Assembly: GCA_002378565.1 (NCBI GenBank)
Contig: DFSH01000001.1
Location: 489 to 13,180, forward strand
Origin: Flavobacteriales bacterium UBA3442
Lineage (GTDB): Bacteria > Bacteroidota > Bacteroidia > Flavobacteriales > Schleiferiaceae
Direction: 5' to 3'
DNA length: 12,692 nt
Part shown: positions 1-6,447 of the stretch, piece by piece
Position numbering within the stretch: the first letter of the stretch is position 1
How the letters are laid out: every line of letters begins with the position of its first letter
The notes under the pieces: model-generated
What the model was told of the DNA's origin: nothing
Database searches by the model: none
The model's input: the letters and a program-made list of their open reading frames with translations, nothing else
Made by a program: the position numbers and the translations under genes

Positions 1-213
1 GTGGATGCTTATTGGCAAGGTGGGGATAAGGTTTATGTGAAGAAAAAAGCAGCTTCCTCAGGCAAGCGCTTGCCCTATTGTCGCGCCAAGGATGGTGATG
101 ATGCCTGGTCAATTTCTCAGCGCTATGGCATACGCCTTGGTCGCTTGTACCAGATCAATCAATGGCCTGTAGGTTATCAGCCTGCATCAGGTGAGTTGGT
201 GACGCTCCGCTAG
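1..213 (+). CDS. C-terminal fragment of a LysM-domain cell-wall protein (probably a glucosaminidase/muramidase), partial at left edge
   Basis: The reading frame is open from base 1 and ends with TAG at 211-213, so only the last 70 codons are present; the GTG at base 1 is probably not the real start. Residues about 25-70 form one LysM repeat: a degenerate KDGDDAWSISQRYGI core (families usually have EGET/GDTLWSIS), then LYQINQW, ending in a G-L-V-T-L-R strand. LysM binds the glycan backbone of peptidoglycan. In Bacteroidota this tail architecture (GDKVYV..KKK, linker, LysM, end) is typical of exported FlgJ-like N-acetylglucosaminidases with C-terminal LysM repeats. The catalytic domain is outside the window, so the enzyme assignment is inference; the LysM call is firmer. 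The 3' end overlaps the converging lipoprotein gene by 4 bp. Confidence 0.75.
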   Translation: MDAYWQGGDKVYVKKKAASSGKRLPYCRAKDGDDAWSISQRYGIRLGRLYQINQWPVGYQPASGELVTLR

Positions 214-1436
214 TCGGCCCATCGATGTATGGCGCTGTAATGCCATTGCATTTCTCCGCGAATCAGGTGGCCAGAAATTCCTTTCCATCCCCCATTTTCA
301 TGTGGAGAAACCACCCAAATATGGCCATGGGCCGGTTGACTTTGTAGCCAGTTCAAGGCATTGCGTTTTTGCTTGCTTTGGGTGGAGTCGCGTGGATGCC
401 CCAAGCTGTTCACATAGCGATTGAAAGCCAGGGTGTCATCCGTGACCATGAGGGTTTGTCCAAAGGATTTAACCCAAGGCTTCAAAGAAAGGCCAGGGAT
501 GTGAATTGCTAAACTGTCAGTCGATCGCCAATCGGGAATGATGCCGGTGCTGCTTGTGCTGATCTGAATGGCTCGGGCCTTAATGCGCTGCCTTCGATGG
601 CCCTTGAAGGTCAGTTGCCCCAATGCGGTTAAATCATGCGTTTGACCCTTCCAAATCACTTCACCACTGGCCACCCGCCAGGTAGCCCACAGCATGCGGC
701 CATTCATCCAGGTCCATCCAGGAAAGGTGGCTGCTGGCTGGCCTTCAAAGATCTCAAGTTGTTTCCCGGGTTCATTGCCTTGAAGCATCAGGCTGCTTGC
801 GCCACTGGAGTCTATGGCATGCAACAGGTTGACCTGGCTGACGCGGTTGCCGTCAAGCAACCAGTCGTGCAGGGAAGAAGTGGGGAGTTGCTTGGTTTTC
901 CATTCGGACCAATCCCCTAGAACAAGGGCTTGGTTATCTCTCAGTTGATCAGCCCATGCTGGCTGGTCTGCTTGGTTTTGTACTTGGCGGAGACCTTCCT
1001 CAACCAGCAATTCAGAGGGTGAGAAAAACAAGGTATTGGCTGTTTCACCACAGTAACCAGTTGGCAGGGTCCACAAGGATGCCCCGGCGTATTGGCGGCT
1101 TCGGGCTTCCTGTAGTTTTTTTGGATGCCACTGAGGCCAATCCTTGCGCTGAATGGTTAAGATCCAATGGAAGGCTGAGGAGCCAGCATTGTGGTAACTA
1201 AGGGTGGCCTGTTGGCAATCGACATGCAGATGGTTGGTAAGCAAGGCTTTTGCTTGATCAAACAAGGGTATGTGCTCAAGTTGCTGGTTGGGCTTTTGCA
1301 GTTGCTTCATCAGGCTTGGGACATCGCTGATATCAATGACAGCAAGTGGCATAGGTGGTATGGTCGCCATGTCTGTGGCATCGTTGCCACACTGTGTAAA
1401 TAATAAGGCCATCAAGGCAAGCATCACAAAGCGCAT
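210..1436 (-). CDS. Tryptophan-rich lipoprotein of unknown function
   Basis: A 408-residue protein with a clear lipoprotein signal: M-R, a hydrophobic run (VMLALMALLF) and a T-Q-C lipobox with Cys16, followed by G-N-D. It should therefore be lipid-anchored, facing the periplasm or the outer membrane. I recognise no enzyme motif. The mature part is unusually rich in Trp (20 counted, about 5%) and Gln/His, with paired aromatics such as WTW and LWATW around residues 240-255, suggesting a beta-rich or ligand-binding fold; it has no further membrane segment. It is the last gene of the leftward operon, starting 15 bp after the rnhB stop. Its TAG stop (210-212) overlaps the TAG of the converging LysM gene inside the tetramer CTAG. 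Being expressed and exported is likely; function is unknown. Confidence 0.8.
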   Translation of the reverse strand: MRFVMLALMALLFTQCGNDATDMATIPPMPLAVIDISDVPSLMKQLQKPNQQLEHIPLFDQAKALLTNHLHVDCQQATLSYHNAGSSAFHWILTIQRKDWPQWHPKKLQEARSRQYAGASLWTLPTGYCGETANTLFFSPSELLVEEGLRQVQNQADQPAWADQLRDNQALVLGDWSEWKTKQLPTSSLHDWLLDGNRVSQVNLLHAIDSSGASSLMLQGNEPGKQLEIFEGQPAATFPGWTWMNGRMLWATWRVASGEVIWKGQTHDLTALGQLTFKGHRRQRIKARAIQISTSSTGIIPDWRSTDSLAIHIPGLSLKPWVKSFGQTLMVTDDTLAFNRYVNSLGHPRDSTQSKQKRNALNWLQSQPAHGHIWVVSPHENGGWKGISGHLIRGEMQWHYSAIHRWAD

Positions 1437-1451
1437 CCCACGAAGTTATCG

Positions 1452-2033
1452 CTATAAATCCAAACGGAATTGGCTGGGTCGCCATTGAAAGCTGCTCCGA
1501 TGCCAATCGCAGGACCCATGTGTCATCAATGCCTCCTTGTGCTTGGGGCTTGGGTAGCCTTTGTTGCTGTCCCATCCGTATTGTGGGTATGCCAAATGCC
1601 CCTCTGTCATTATGGCGTCACGCGTTGTTTTTGCAAAAATACTGGCTGCTGAAATGGCTTGGAATCGTGCGTCACCTTTTATTTCACAGCGGTGTTCAAT
1701 CCCTGGGAAAGGGTTGAATCGGTTGCCGTCAATCAGCAGCAAGTTGGGCTGCGGTCGCAATTGTTCAATGGCTCGGTGCATGGCAAGGTAGGTGGCTTGA
1801 AGGATGTTGATTTGGTCAATTTCCTCAGGGCTTGCTTGTCCAATGGCCCATTGCCCATCGGACAACAGGGCAATCAGGTCTTCGCGCAAGGCCATTCGCT
1901 TGCGGTGACTCAAGATCTTGGAGTCTGTTAACCCAGGCATGGTTAGCCCTTCAGGCCAGATCACAGCTGCAGCCACCACGGGGCCTGCCAGGCAGCCACG
2001 CCCAGCCTCATCTACCCCGGCAAGCTTGCTCAT
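1452..2033 (-). CDS. rnhB: Ribonuclease HII
   Basis: A 193-residue protein of normal family length. RNase HII cleaves the RNA strand of RNA/DNA hybrids and nicks 5' of single ribonucleotides embedded in DNA, starting ribonucleotide excision repair in the cytoplasm. The N-terminal signature GVDEAGRGCLAGPVV gives D8 and E9. The IDGN motif gives D102, and KGDARFQAISAASIFAKTTRD gives D121, completing the likely two-metal acidic set; the GRG loop that recognises the RNA-DNA junction is intact at 11-13. TDSK (about 36-39) and a late GY-S-KH motif also match the family. The start is fixed by the motif beginning at residue 6. Its ATG overlaps the stop of the upstream glycosyltransferase gene (tetramer ATGA, 2030-2033), implying translational coupling. 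The metabolic partner genes are unrelated, so this is co-transcription of a housekeeping gene. Confidence 0.97.
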   Translation of the reverse strand: MSKLAGVDEAGRGCLAGPVVAAAVIWPEGLTMPGLTDSKILSHRKRMALREDLIALLSDGQWAIGQASPEEIDQINILQATYLAMHRAIEQLRPQPNLLLIDGNRFNPFPGIEHRCEIKGDARFQAISAASIFAKTTRDAIMTEGHLAYPQYGWDSNKGYPSPKHKEALMTHGSCDWHRSSFQWRPSQFRLDL

Positions 2034-3196
2034 GGGCTCAATAAATCTTCCATGCGAGACCAGAGGCTGTCAACACTTTGTTGCCACTGGAAGGATTGGG
2101 CCCGAATCAATCCTTTCTCAACCATTTCATCCACAGGCAGTTGACCATCTATGAGTTCGTTGATTGCTGCTGTCCATGCCGCCACATCCAGAGGATCTAC
2201 GAGGTGTGCTGCGCCACCTGCAATCTCTGGCATGCAGGAGCTGTTAGAACTGATCATAGGGCATCCAGCGGCCATGGCTTCCACCAAGGGGATACCAAAC
2301 CCCTCCATCAAACTGGGAAAGCAAAAAGCCTCTGCGGCAGCATACAGGCCGTTGAGGTCATCCCCTTCTGCGCGGCCGTGAAGGATGATGTCCTGGCCTC
2401 CAGCGGCAATGGCATCTTTCAAGGCCTTGTCTTTGTGCAGGACTTGGCCGACCAAAAGCAAGGCAAGTTGGCTTGCAGGGCGGCTGTCTTTCCATCGATT
2501 GAATGCCCTGACTAGGGTGATCACGTTTTTTCTTGGGGTGAAGGCGCCCACAAACAACAGGTAGGGTCTCCCTTGACTGAATCGCTTCCTGCTGTCAGCC
2601 TTGACGGCAGGGGAGTGGGGGATGAATGCTGCTTGGGGAGCATTGCCTGTAATGCTGATTGCTTTGCCTTGCAGTTGATAGCTTGCTTGCAGATCCAGGG
2701 CAGAGGTTTCACTCACGGTAAGGAGGGCATCAGCCTCTCGGGCAGACCGCGCAATCACACGCCGATAGTAGGATGCAGCCCTGGCTGGCATGTTGTCCGT
2801 TTGGTGAAGGAAATTCAAGTCATGGATGGTTGCCATGGTTTGTGAAGACAAGCCGTGCTTGGTGAGGGTCTTGCGTGAGGGCAGCAGCCCATCGGGTGAC
2901 CAGTAGATAGCTGCTTTCACCTTTTTGAGGGCTCGGGGGACGGACCATTCTTGCCAAATTTCCCACAGAAGCGGATGCCTTGCTGGCGGTGTAATGACAT
3001 GCACCGTTACGGCCTTTGGCACCATGCTGGGGTGAGGTTTTCGGTCGTAAAACAAATGCCAATTCACCTCAGGGTGTTGTGCAATCAAGGGCCAGAGGAT
3101 AGATCGGGTATGCCAACCTGTTCCTTCCAGTTTGCCTGCAAGAAGCCATCTGGCATTGACAGCGATGATAGGTTTAAGTGATTGGCTTGCGGGCAT
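2030..3196 (-). CDS. Glycosyltransferase, GT4 family (GT-B fold)
   Basis: A retaining GT-B glycosyltransferase that would add a sugar from a nucleotide-sugar donor to a lipid-linked or glycan acceptor at the cytoplasmic face. With ATG at 3196 it has 388 residues. The N-terminal acceptor domain begins PIIAVNARWLL and has the ATIHDLN motif near residue 122-128. The C-terminal donor domain begins YLLFVGAFTPRKNV (near 212-225) and carries the GT4 EX7E motif EGFGIPLVE (E298 and E306), followed by A-G-C-P-M-I-S and a MPEIAGGAA loop. An in-frame ATG at 3256 would lengthen it by 20 residues, but these lack family character, overlap the divergent flippase gene, and lie upstream of a good promoter match at 3202-3229; I prefer 3196. 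It is first in the operon with rnhB and divergent from the polysaccharide operon, so a role in the same glycan is likely. Sugar specificity cannot be read. Confidence 0.9.
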   Translation of the reverse strand: MPASQSLKPIIAVNARWLLAGKLEGTGWHTRSILWPLIAQHPEVNWHLFYDRKPHPSMVPKAVTVHVITPPARHPLLWEIWQEWSVPRALKKVKAAIYWSPDGLLPSRKTLTKHGLSSQTMATIHDLNFLHQTDNMPARAASYYRRVIARSAREADALLTVSETSALDLQASYQLQGKAISITGNAPQAAFIPHSPAVKADSRKRFSQGRPYLLFVGAFTPRKNVITLVRAFNRWKDSRPASQLALLLVGQVLHKDKALKDAIAAGGQDIILHGRAEGDDLNGLYAAAEAFCFPSLMEGFGIPLVEAMAAGCPMISSNSSCMPEIAGGAAHLVDPLDVAAWTAAINELIDGQLPVDEMVEKGLIRAQSFQWQQSVDSLWSRMEDLLSP

Positions 3197-3218
3197 AAAG
3201 TCAAAAGTATGACCTTTG
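3187..3218 (+). promoter_or_regulatory. Candidate promoter for the rightward flippase-sulfotransferase-Wzz-Wzy operon
   Basis: GACCTTTG (3211-3218) matches TAnnTTTG except at the first base, and a TTG (3187-3189) lies 21 bp upstream. The box ends four bases before the flippase ATG, again predicting an almost leaderless mRNA. It interleaves with the oppositely directed candidate at 3202-3229, so the two promoters could not be occupied by polymerase together. Weaker than its partner. Confidence 0.27.
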
Positions 3219-3229
3219 AGCCATGGCAA
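3202..3229 (-). promoter_or_regulatory. Candidate Bacteroidota-type promoter for the leftward glycosyltransferase-rnhB-lipoprotein operon
   Basis: On the minus strand the -7 element reads TACTTTTG (3202-3209), a full match to TAnnTTTG. A TTG lies 17 bp upstream (3227-3229), within the spacing reported for this phylum. Only five bases separate the -7 box from the ATG at 3196, so the transcript would be leaderless or nearly so. This is a motif match only, and such short motifs occur by chance. Confidence 0.4.
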
Positions 3230-4491
3230 TCCCCTCGCTTTCTGAAGCATGGTCATCCTTGATTAAACATTCTGCATTGGTCCTTACGCTCAAGGTGGCC
3301 GGCGCTTTGGGGGGCTATGCATTCACCTTCATCGCCATCAAACATTTTGGATTGGTAGCCTATGGAGAGTTTGAATTAGCCTTCACGATGGTCTTTATCA
3401 TCGCAGTCCTTGCCAAATGGGGCTATGACGGGGTGTTGTTGCGTGAATTACCTGCGCATGGTGATTTTTCGGTGAATAACCAGCGACTTCAAACAGCAGT
3501 TTTGCGTGCTGCCGCAGTGATGGCGTTGGCCTTTTCGGGCTTAATTTTTCTTCTGCGATTCCATCTGGCATCCCTTTTCGACATGCCTGGGTTGGCAGAG
3601 GGGTTGAAGCCGGCGGCTTTGATGCTTCTGCCATGGACCTTGATGCTGATTCATGCAGAGGTCCATCGCGCTAGAGGTAACATGGTGCATTATGGCCTTC
3701 GTCAGTCTAGCATGGTTTTAGGTCTTGCTGCCATAGCCATCTGGTTCTGGCCACGTGAAGACATCAGTCCCATGTGGTATATTCTCATTGCAGTTTTGCC
3801 CTTGCTGTCATTGTCTGGCATGCGATTGCTATTGTTAGGGCAGTCATCCTGGTCAGCTTGGAAGGCTCACCGCAAAACTGCCACAGCCATGTTCCTTAGC
3901 GCCATCCTATTCACGGTGATGTCATGGAGTGACACTTTGCTCGTGGGTTATTACATGGACGCAGCCGATGTAGGCCTTTACCGGGTGGCCTTTAAGGTGG
4001 CTACTTTGATCACATTCACCCAGTTTGCCATTAACGCAAAACTGGCGCCAGACATTGCATCACTCTGGGCTCAGAGCAAACCCAAGGAGCTGCAATCGTC
4101 CATCCATCGGGTGGCTTGGCTGAATGCAGTCATTGCAATACCAGCTACCCTTGTGTTGGGACTTTTCGGCCCCTGGATGCTGGGACTTTTTGGCGAGGCC
4201 TTCATTGCCTTGTACCCTGTTATGATGCTCCTATGTATTGGCCAATTGGTGAATGCTTTGTGTGGCCCCGTGATGTACCTGTTGAATATGACAGGTCATG
4301 AGGCCATCGCGCAGCGAACCATGCTGGTTGCTATGCTGGTAAACCTCATTGCAAATGTCATCCTGATTCCTTTGATGGGGTTGATGGGAGCTGCTATTGC
4401 AACTTCCTTGAGTATGGTGCTTTGGAATGTGTGGGCCTTGGTTGCCGTGCGACGACACACGGGCATACGAACCCTCTTTTTCTGGCGTTAG
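3223..4491 (+). CDS. Polysaccharide flippase (Wzx-like, MOP superfamily)
   Basis: A 422-residue, very hydrophobic inner-membrane protein with roughly 12 or more predicted transmembrane helices. Its N-terminus has the layout seen in Wzx/RfbX and related O-antigen or capsule flippases: a short amphipathic start, then LKVAGALGGYAFTFIAIKHFG, then YGEFELAFT, close to the common G-x-x-x-YG-x-F/Y-x pattern. Further family-like stretches are WSDTLLVGYYMDAADVGLYRVAFKV (near 236-260) and the C-terminal paired helices ending GLMGAAIATSLSMVLWNVW. Such proteins move undecaprenyl-linked repeat units from the cytoplasmic to the periplasmic face. It is the first gene of the rightward operon, 6 bp before the sulfotransferase, and diverges from a glycosyltransferase gene. 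Family assignment is strong; the exact glycan is unknown. Confidence 0.88.
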   Translation: MAIPSLSEAWSSLIKHSALVLTLKVAGALGGYAFTFIAIKHFGLVAYGEFELAFTMVFIIAVLAKWGYDGVLLRELPAHGDFSVNNQRLQTAVLRAAAVMALAFSGLIFLLRFHLASLFDMPGLAEGLKPAALMLLPWTLMLIHAEVHRARGNMVHYGLRQSSMVLGLAAIAIWFWPREDISPMWYILIAVLPLLSLSGMRLLLLGQSSWSAWKAHRKTATAMFLSAILFTVMSWSDTLLVGYYMDAADVGLYRVAFKVATLITFTQFAINAKLAPDIASLWAQSKPKELQSSIHRVAWLNAVIAIPATLVLGLFGPWMLGLFGEAFIALYPVMMLLCIGQLVNALCGPVMYLLNMTGHEAIAQRTMLVAMLVNLIANVILIPLMGLMGAAIATSLSMVLWNVWALVAVRRHTGIRTLFFWR

Positions 4492-4497
4492 CCATCC

Positions 4498-5415
4498 ATG
4501 CAAGGCATCCCTAATATCGCAGTGATCGGTGTAGCTAAGGCGGGCACTACCAGCATGGCTTCGTGGCTGGAGGCGCACCCTGATGTGGCTATGGCCCGCA
4601 TCAAGGAGTCTAACTTCTTTGCCACTGACATTGATTTGGATCGCTTCACAAGCCAGTTCAAAAACCTAAGTCCTCAGCCCGCAGAGGCTTATTGGGCAAG
4701 CAAGCCCTTAAAGCCCCTTCATGGTGCTTTTGTGAAAGATGCCAACCGTTACCAGCGCTTGTTTGAGCACGCTAGCCCCGGTCAGAGCACAGCGGATTGC
4801 TCTCCTAGCTATTTTTTCAGTGAACAGGCCCCTGAGGCCTTGAAGAAGTCCAATCCGCAAGCAAAGGTGATTCTCATCTTGCGCAACCCCATTGACAGAG
4901 CCTATTCGCACTATTTGATGGCAAGAAAATACGGCATGGTTAAGGGTGATTTTCTGGAGGAACTGGCTGAAGATCAGGTGAAGCAGCCCGTTTGGGGTAA
5001 CAGTGAAAACATCTACCACTTGAGCTGCTATGCAGAGGGGTTAAAACGCTGGCAAACAGCATTTCCCGACATGAAGGTGTGTTTGTACGAGGAGTTGTTT
5101 CAAAGCGAACAGTGGGACAGCCTGTGTGATTACCTGCAGATTTCGCGCCAAGCAGGTCCCTCTACGGTACAATTTCAGGGCAAAGAAAGCCGACGACCTG
5201 GCATCAATGCCTTTGTGATGCATCATCCGATTGGTAAATTATTTCAGCATTTGATCCCGGCATGGCTGAGAAGCTGGGCAATAAAACGCTTAACAAAACC
5301 TATTGACAGCCAATCATTCAGCTTTGATCGCAAAGCAGCTTGGCGCTATTTTCACAAAGATGTGGCTGAGGTGGAGGCCTTACTGGGTCGCCCGCTATCT
5401 TTGTGGCCCCATTGA
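4498..5415 (+). CDS. PAPS-dependent sulfotransferase (Sulfotransfer_1-like)
   Basis: A 305-residue soluble protein predicted to transfer a sulfuryl group from 3'-phosphoadenylyl sulfate to a hydroxyl or amine, most likely on a sugar. The 5'-phosphosulfate-binding loop is GVAKAGTTSMASWL (residues 11-24, with K14 and T17-T18-S19). It is followed by the KESNFFA motif (36-42) found in heparan-sulfotransferase-like bacterial enzymes. The 3'-phosphate-binding segment is LILRNPIDRAYSHYLM (126-141, with R129 and S137). The C-terminal half keeps the family LYEELF strand (about 196-201). No signal peptide or membrane span is seen, so it acts in the cytoplasm, before the flippase exports the repeat unit. 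Position between the flippase and Wzz genes argues for sulfation of the surface polysaccharide made here. A glycolipid or small-molecule acceptor remains possible. Confidence 0.9.
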   Translation: MQGIPNIAVIGVAKAGTTSMASWLEAHPDVAMARIKESNFFATDIDLDRFTSQFKNLSPQPAEAYWASKPLKPLHGAFVKDANRYQRLFEHASPGQSTADCSPSYFFSEQAPEALKKSNPQAKVILILRNPIDRAYSHYLMARKYGMVKGDFLEELAEDQVKQPVWGNSENIYHLSCYAEGLKRWQTAFPDMKVCLYEELFQSEQWDSLCDYLQISRQAGPSTVQFQGKESRRPGINAFVMHHPIGKLFQHLIPAWLRSWAIKRLTKPIDSQSFSFDRKAAWRYFHKDVAEVEALLGRPLSLWPH

Positions 5416-5436
5416 ATCTCATGAAAACGACTTGAC

Positions 5437-6447
5437 ATGGACATACAATCAAAACAACTGATCACCTTTCTTTACCGATGGCGCAAACCCTTAGTGATCA
5501 TTCCCTTAGTGGCCGCCGTGGTGGCTGCCGTGGCTTCCATGCCGGTATTCATCAAGCCATTGTACACCAGCACAGTGGTGGTGTTTCCTGCAACGACTAA
5601 TTCACCGTCCAAGGCCTTGCTGCCGCAAACCAGCTATCAGGATCAAGATTTCTTGGAATTTGGCGCAGAGGAGCAGGCAGAGCAATTCTTGCAAATTCTC
5701 CATTCGGACGCCATTTTTGATAGCATTTCACATCGCTATAATTTAATGAGTCACTATGACATCGACAGCAGCAGTCGCTACAAACGGTATTATCTGCGCG
5801 AGGAATTCAATGACAAGTTTTCCTTCAAGCGAACGCAATTCATGAGTGTGGAGATTGCCGTTCAAGATGTTGACCCGCAATTGGCTGCGGACATGGCCAA
5901 TGAGGTGAGTGATTTGGCAGACCGCTCCAAGAGTCGCATCCAGCGTACAAGAGCCCGCATTGGTTTATCCATTGTTAACAAGGAATACAGTAATCTGCAC
6001 CAGATGATATTGGACATGGAGGAGGAGATGGTCGTTATCCGTTTCAAAGGCGTGCACGATTACGAAAACCAATCCATGGTTATCACTGAGCAATTAGCAA
6101 TGGCTATTGCTGCTAGTGCAAAGCAGTCAGTCATTAACGAGCTTCACGGCATGCTAGATACCTTAGCAAAGTATGGCAGCCGTTATGTCTCTTTGCGCGA
6201 TGAATTGCGATTAATGAAGGAGGAAGAGGTGAAAATGCGCACCAAATTGAGTCAAGTCAAAATGGACGCCACCCAGGTGCTACCTGCGACCTTCTCTGTA
6301 AACCGAGCGGTGCCTTCTGATAAGAAATCTTACCCCGTCCGTTGGTTGGTGTTGCTGCTTGCTGCCATAGCTTCCTTTGTGGCCACCTTGCTTAGTATTT
6401 TGATTTCTACAACGTGGAAGGACCTGCGATCCGAATTAGGCAAATAA
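5437..6447 (+). CDS. Wzz-type polysaccharide chain-length determinant
   Basis: A 336-residue inner-membrane protein with the polysaccharide co-polymerase layout: a short cytoplasmic N-terminus, TM1 at about 17-38 (KPLVIIPLVAAVVAAVAS...), a beta strand YTSTVVVFP, a long periplasmic helical region (about 145-275, charged and coiled-coil-like), a proline-containing motif AVPSDKKSYPVRW (291-303), then TM2 at about 302-324. Such proteins form ring-like oligomers that control how many repeat units Wzy adds. It has no C-terminal tyrosine-kinase domain and no Walker motifs, so it is the short Wzz form rather than a Wzc fusion. The ATG lies 21 bp after the sulfotransferase stop. Its last 34 bp overlap the next gene. 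Confidence 0.9.
   Translation: MDIQSKQLITFLYRWRKPLVIIPLVAAVVAAVASMPVFIKPLYTSTVVVFPATTNSPSKALLPQTSYQDQDFLEFGAEEQAEQFLQILHSDAIFDSISHRYNLMSHYDIDSSSRYKRYYLREEFNDKFSFKRTQFMSVEIAVQDVDPQLAADMANEVSDLADRSKSRIQRTRARIGLSIVNKEYSNLHQMILDMEEEMVVIRFKGVHDYENQSMVITEQLAMAIAASAKQSVINELHGMLDTLAKYGSRYVSLRDELRLMKEEEVKMRTKLSQVKMDATQVLPATFSVNRAVPSDKKSYPVRWLVLLLAAIASFVATLLSILISTTWKDLRSELGK

Noticed and set aside
636..2381. Several rightward open frames opposite the lipoprotein, rnhB and glycosyltransferase genes
   Set aside because: They lie fully antisense to well-supported genes, have no recognisable domains, and show cysteine/histidine-rich composition typical of shadow frames.
3197..3256. Upstream ATG at 3256 extending the glycosyltransferase by 20 residues
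   Set aside because: The extension overlaps the divergent flippase gene by 34 bp, has no family-like sequence, and lies upstream of a promoter match that fits the 3196 start.
5421..5435. Four-codon open frame (MKTT) ending one base before the Wzz ATG, possible leader peptide
   Set aside because: Too short to distinguish from chance; no regulatory codons or attenuator hairpin accompany it.
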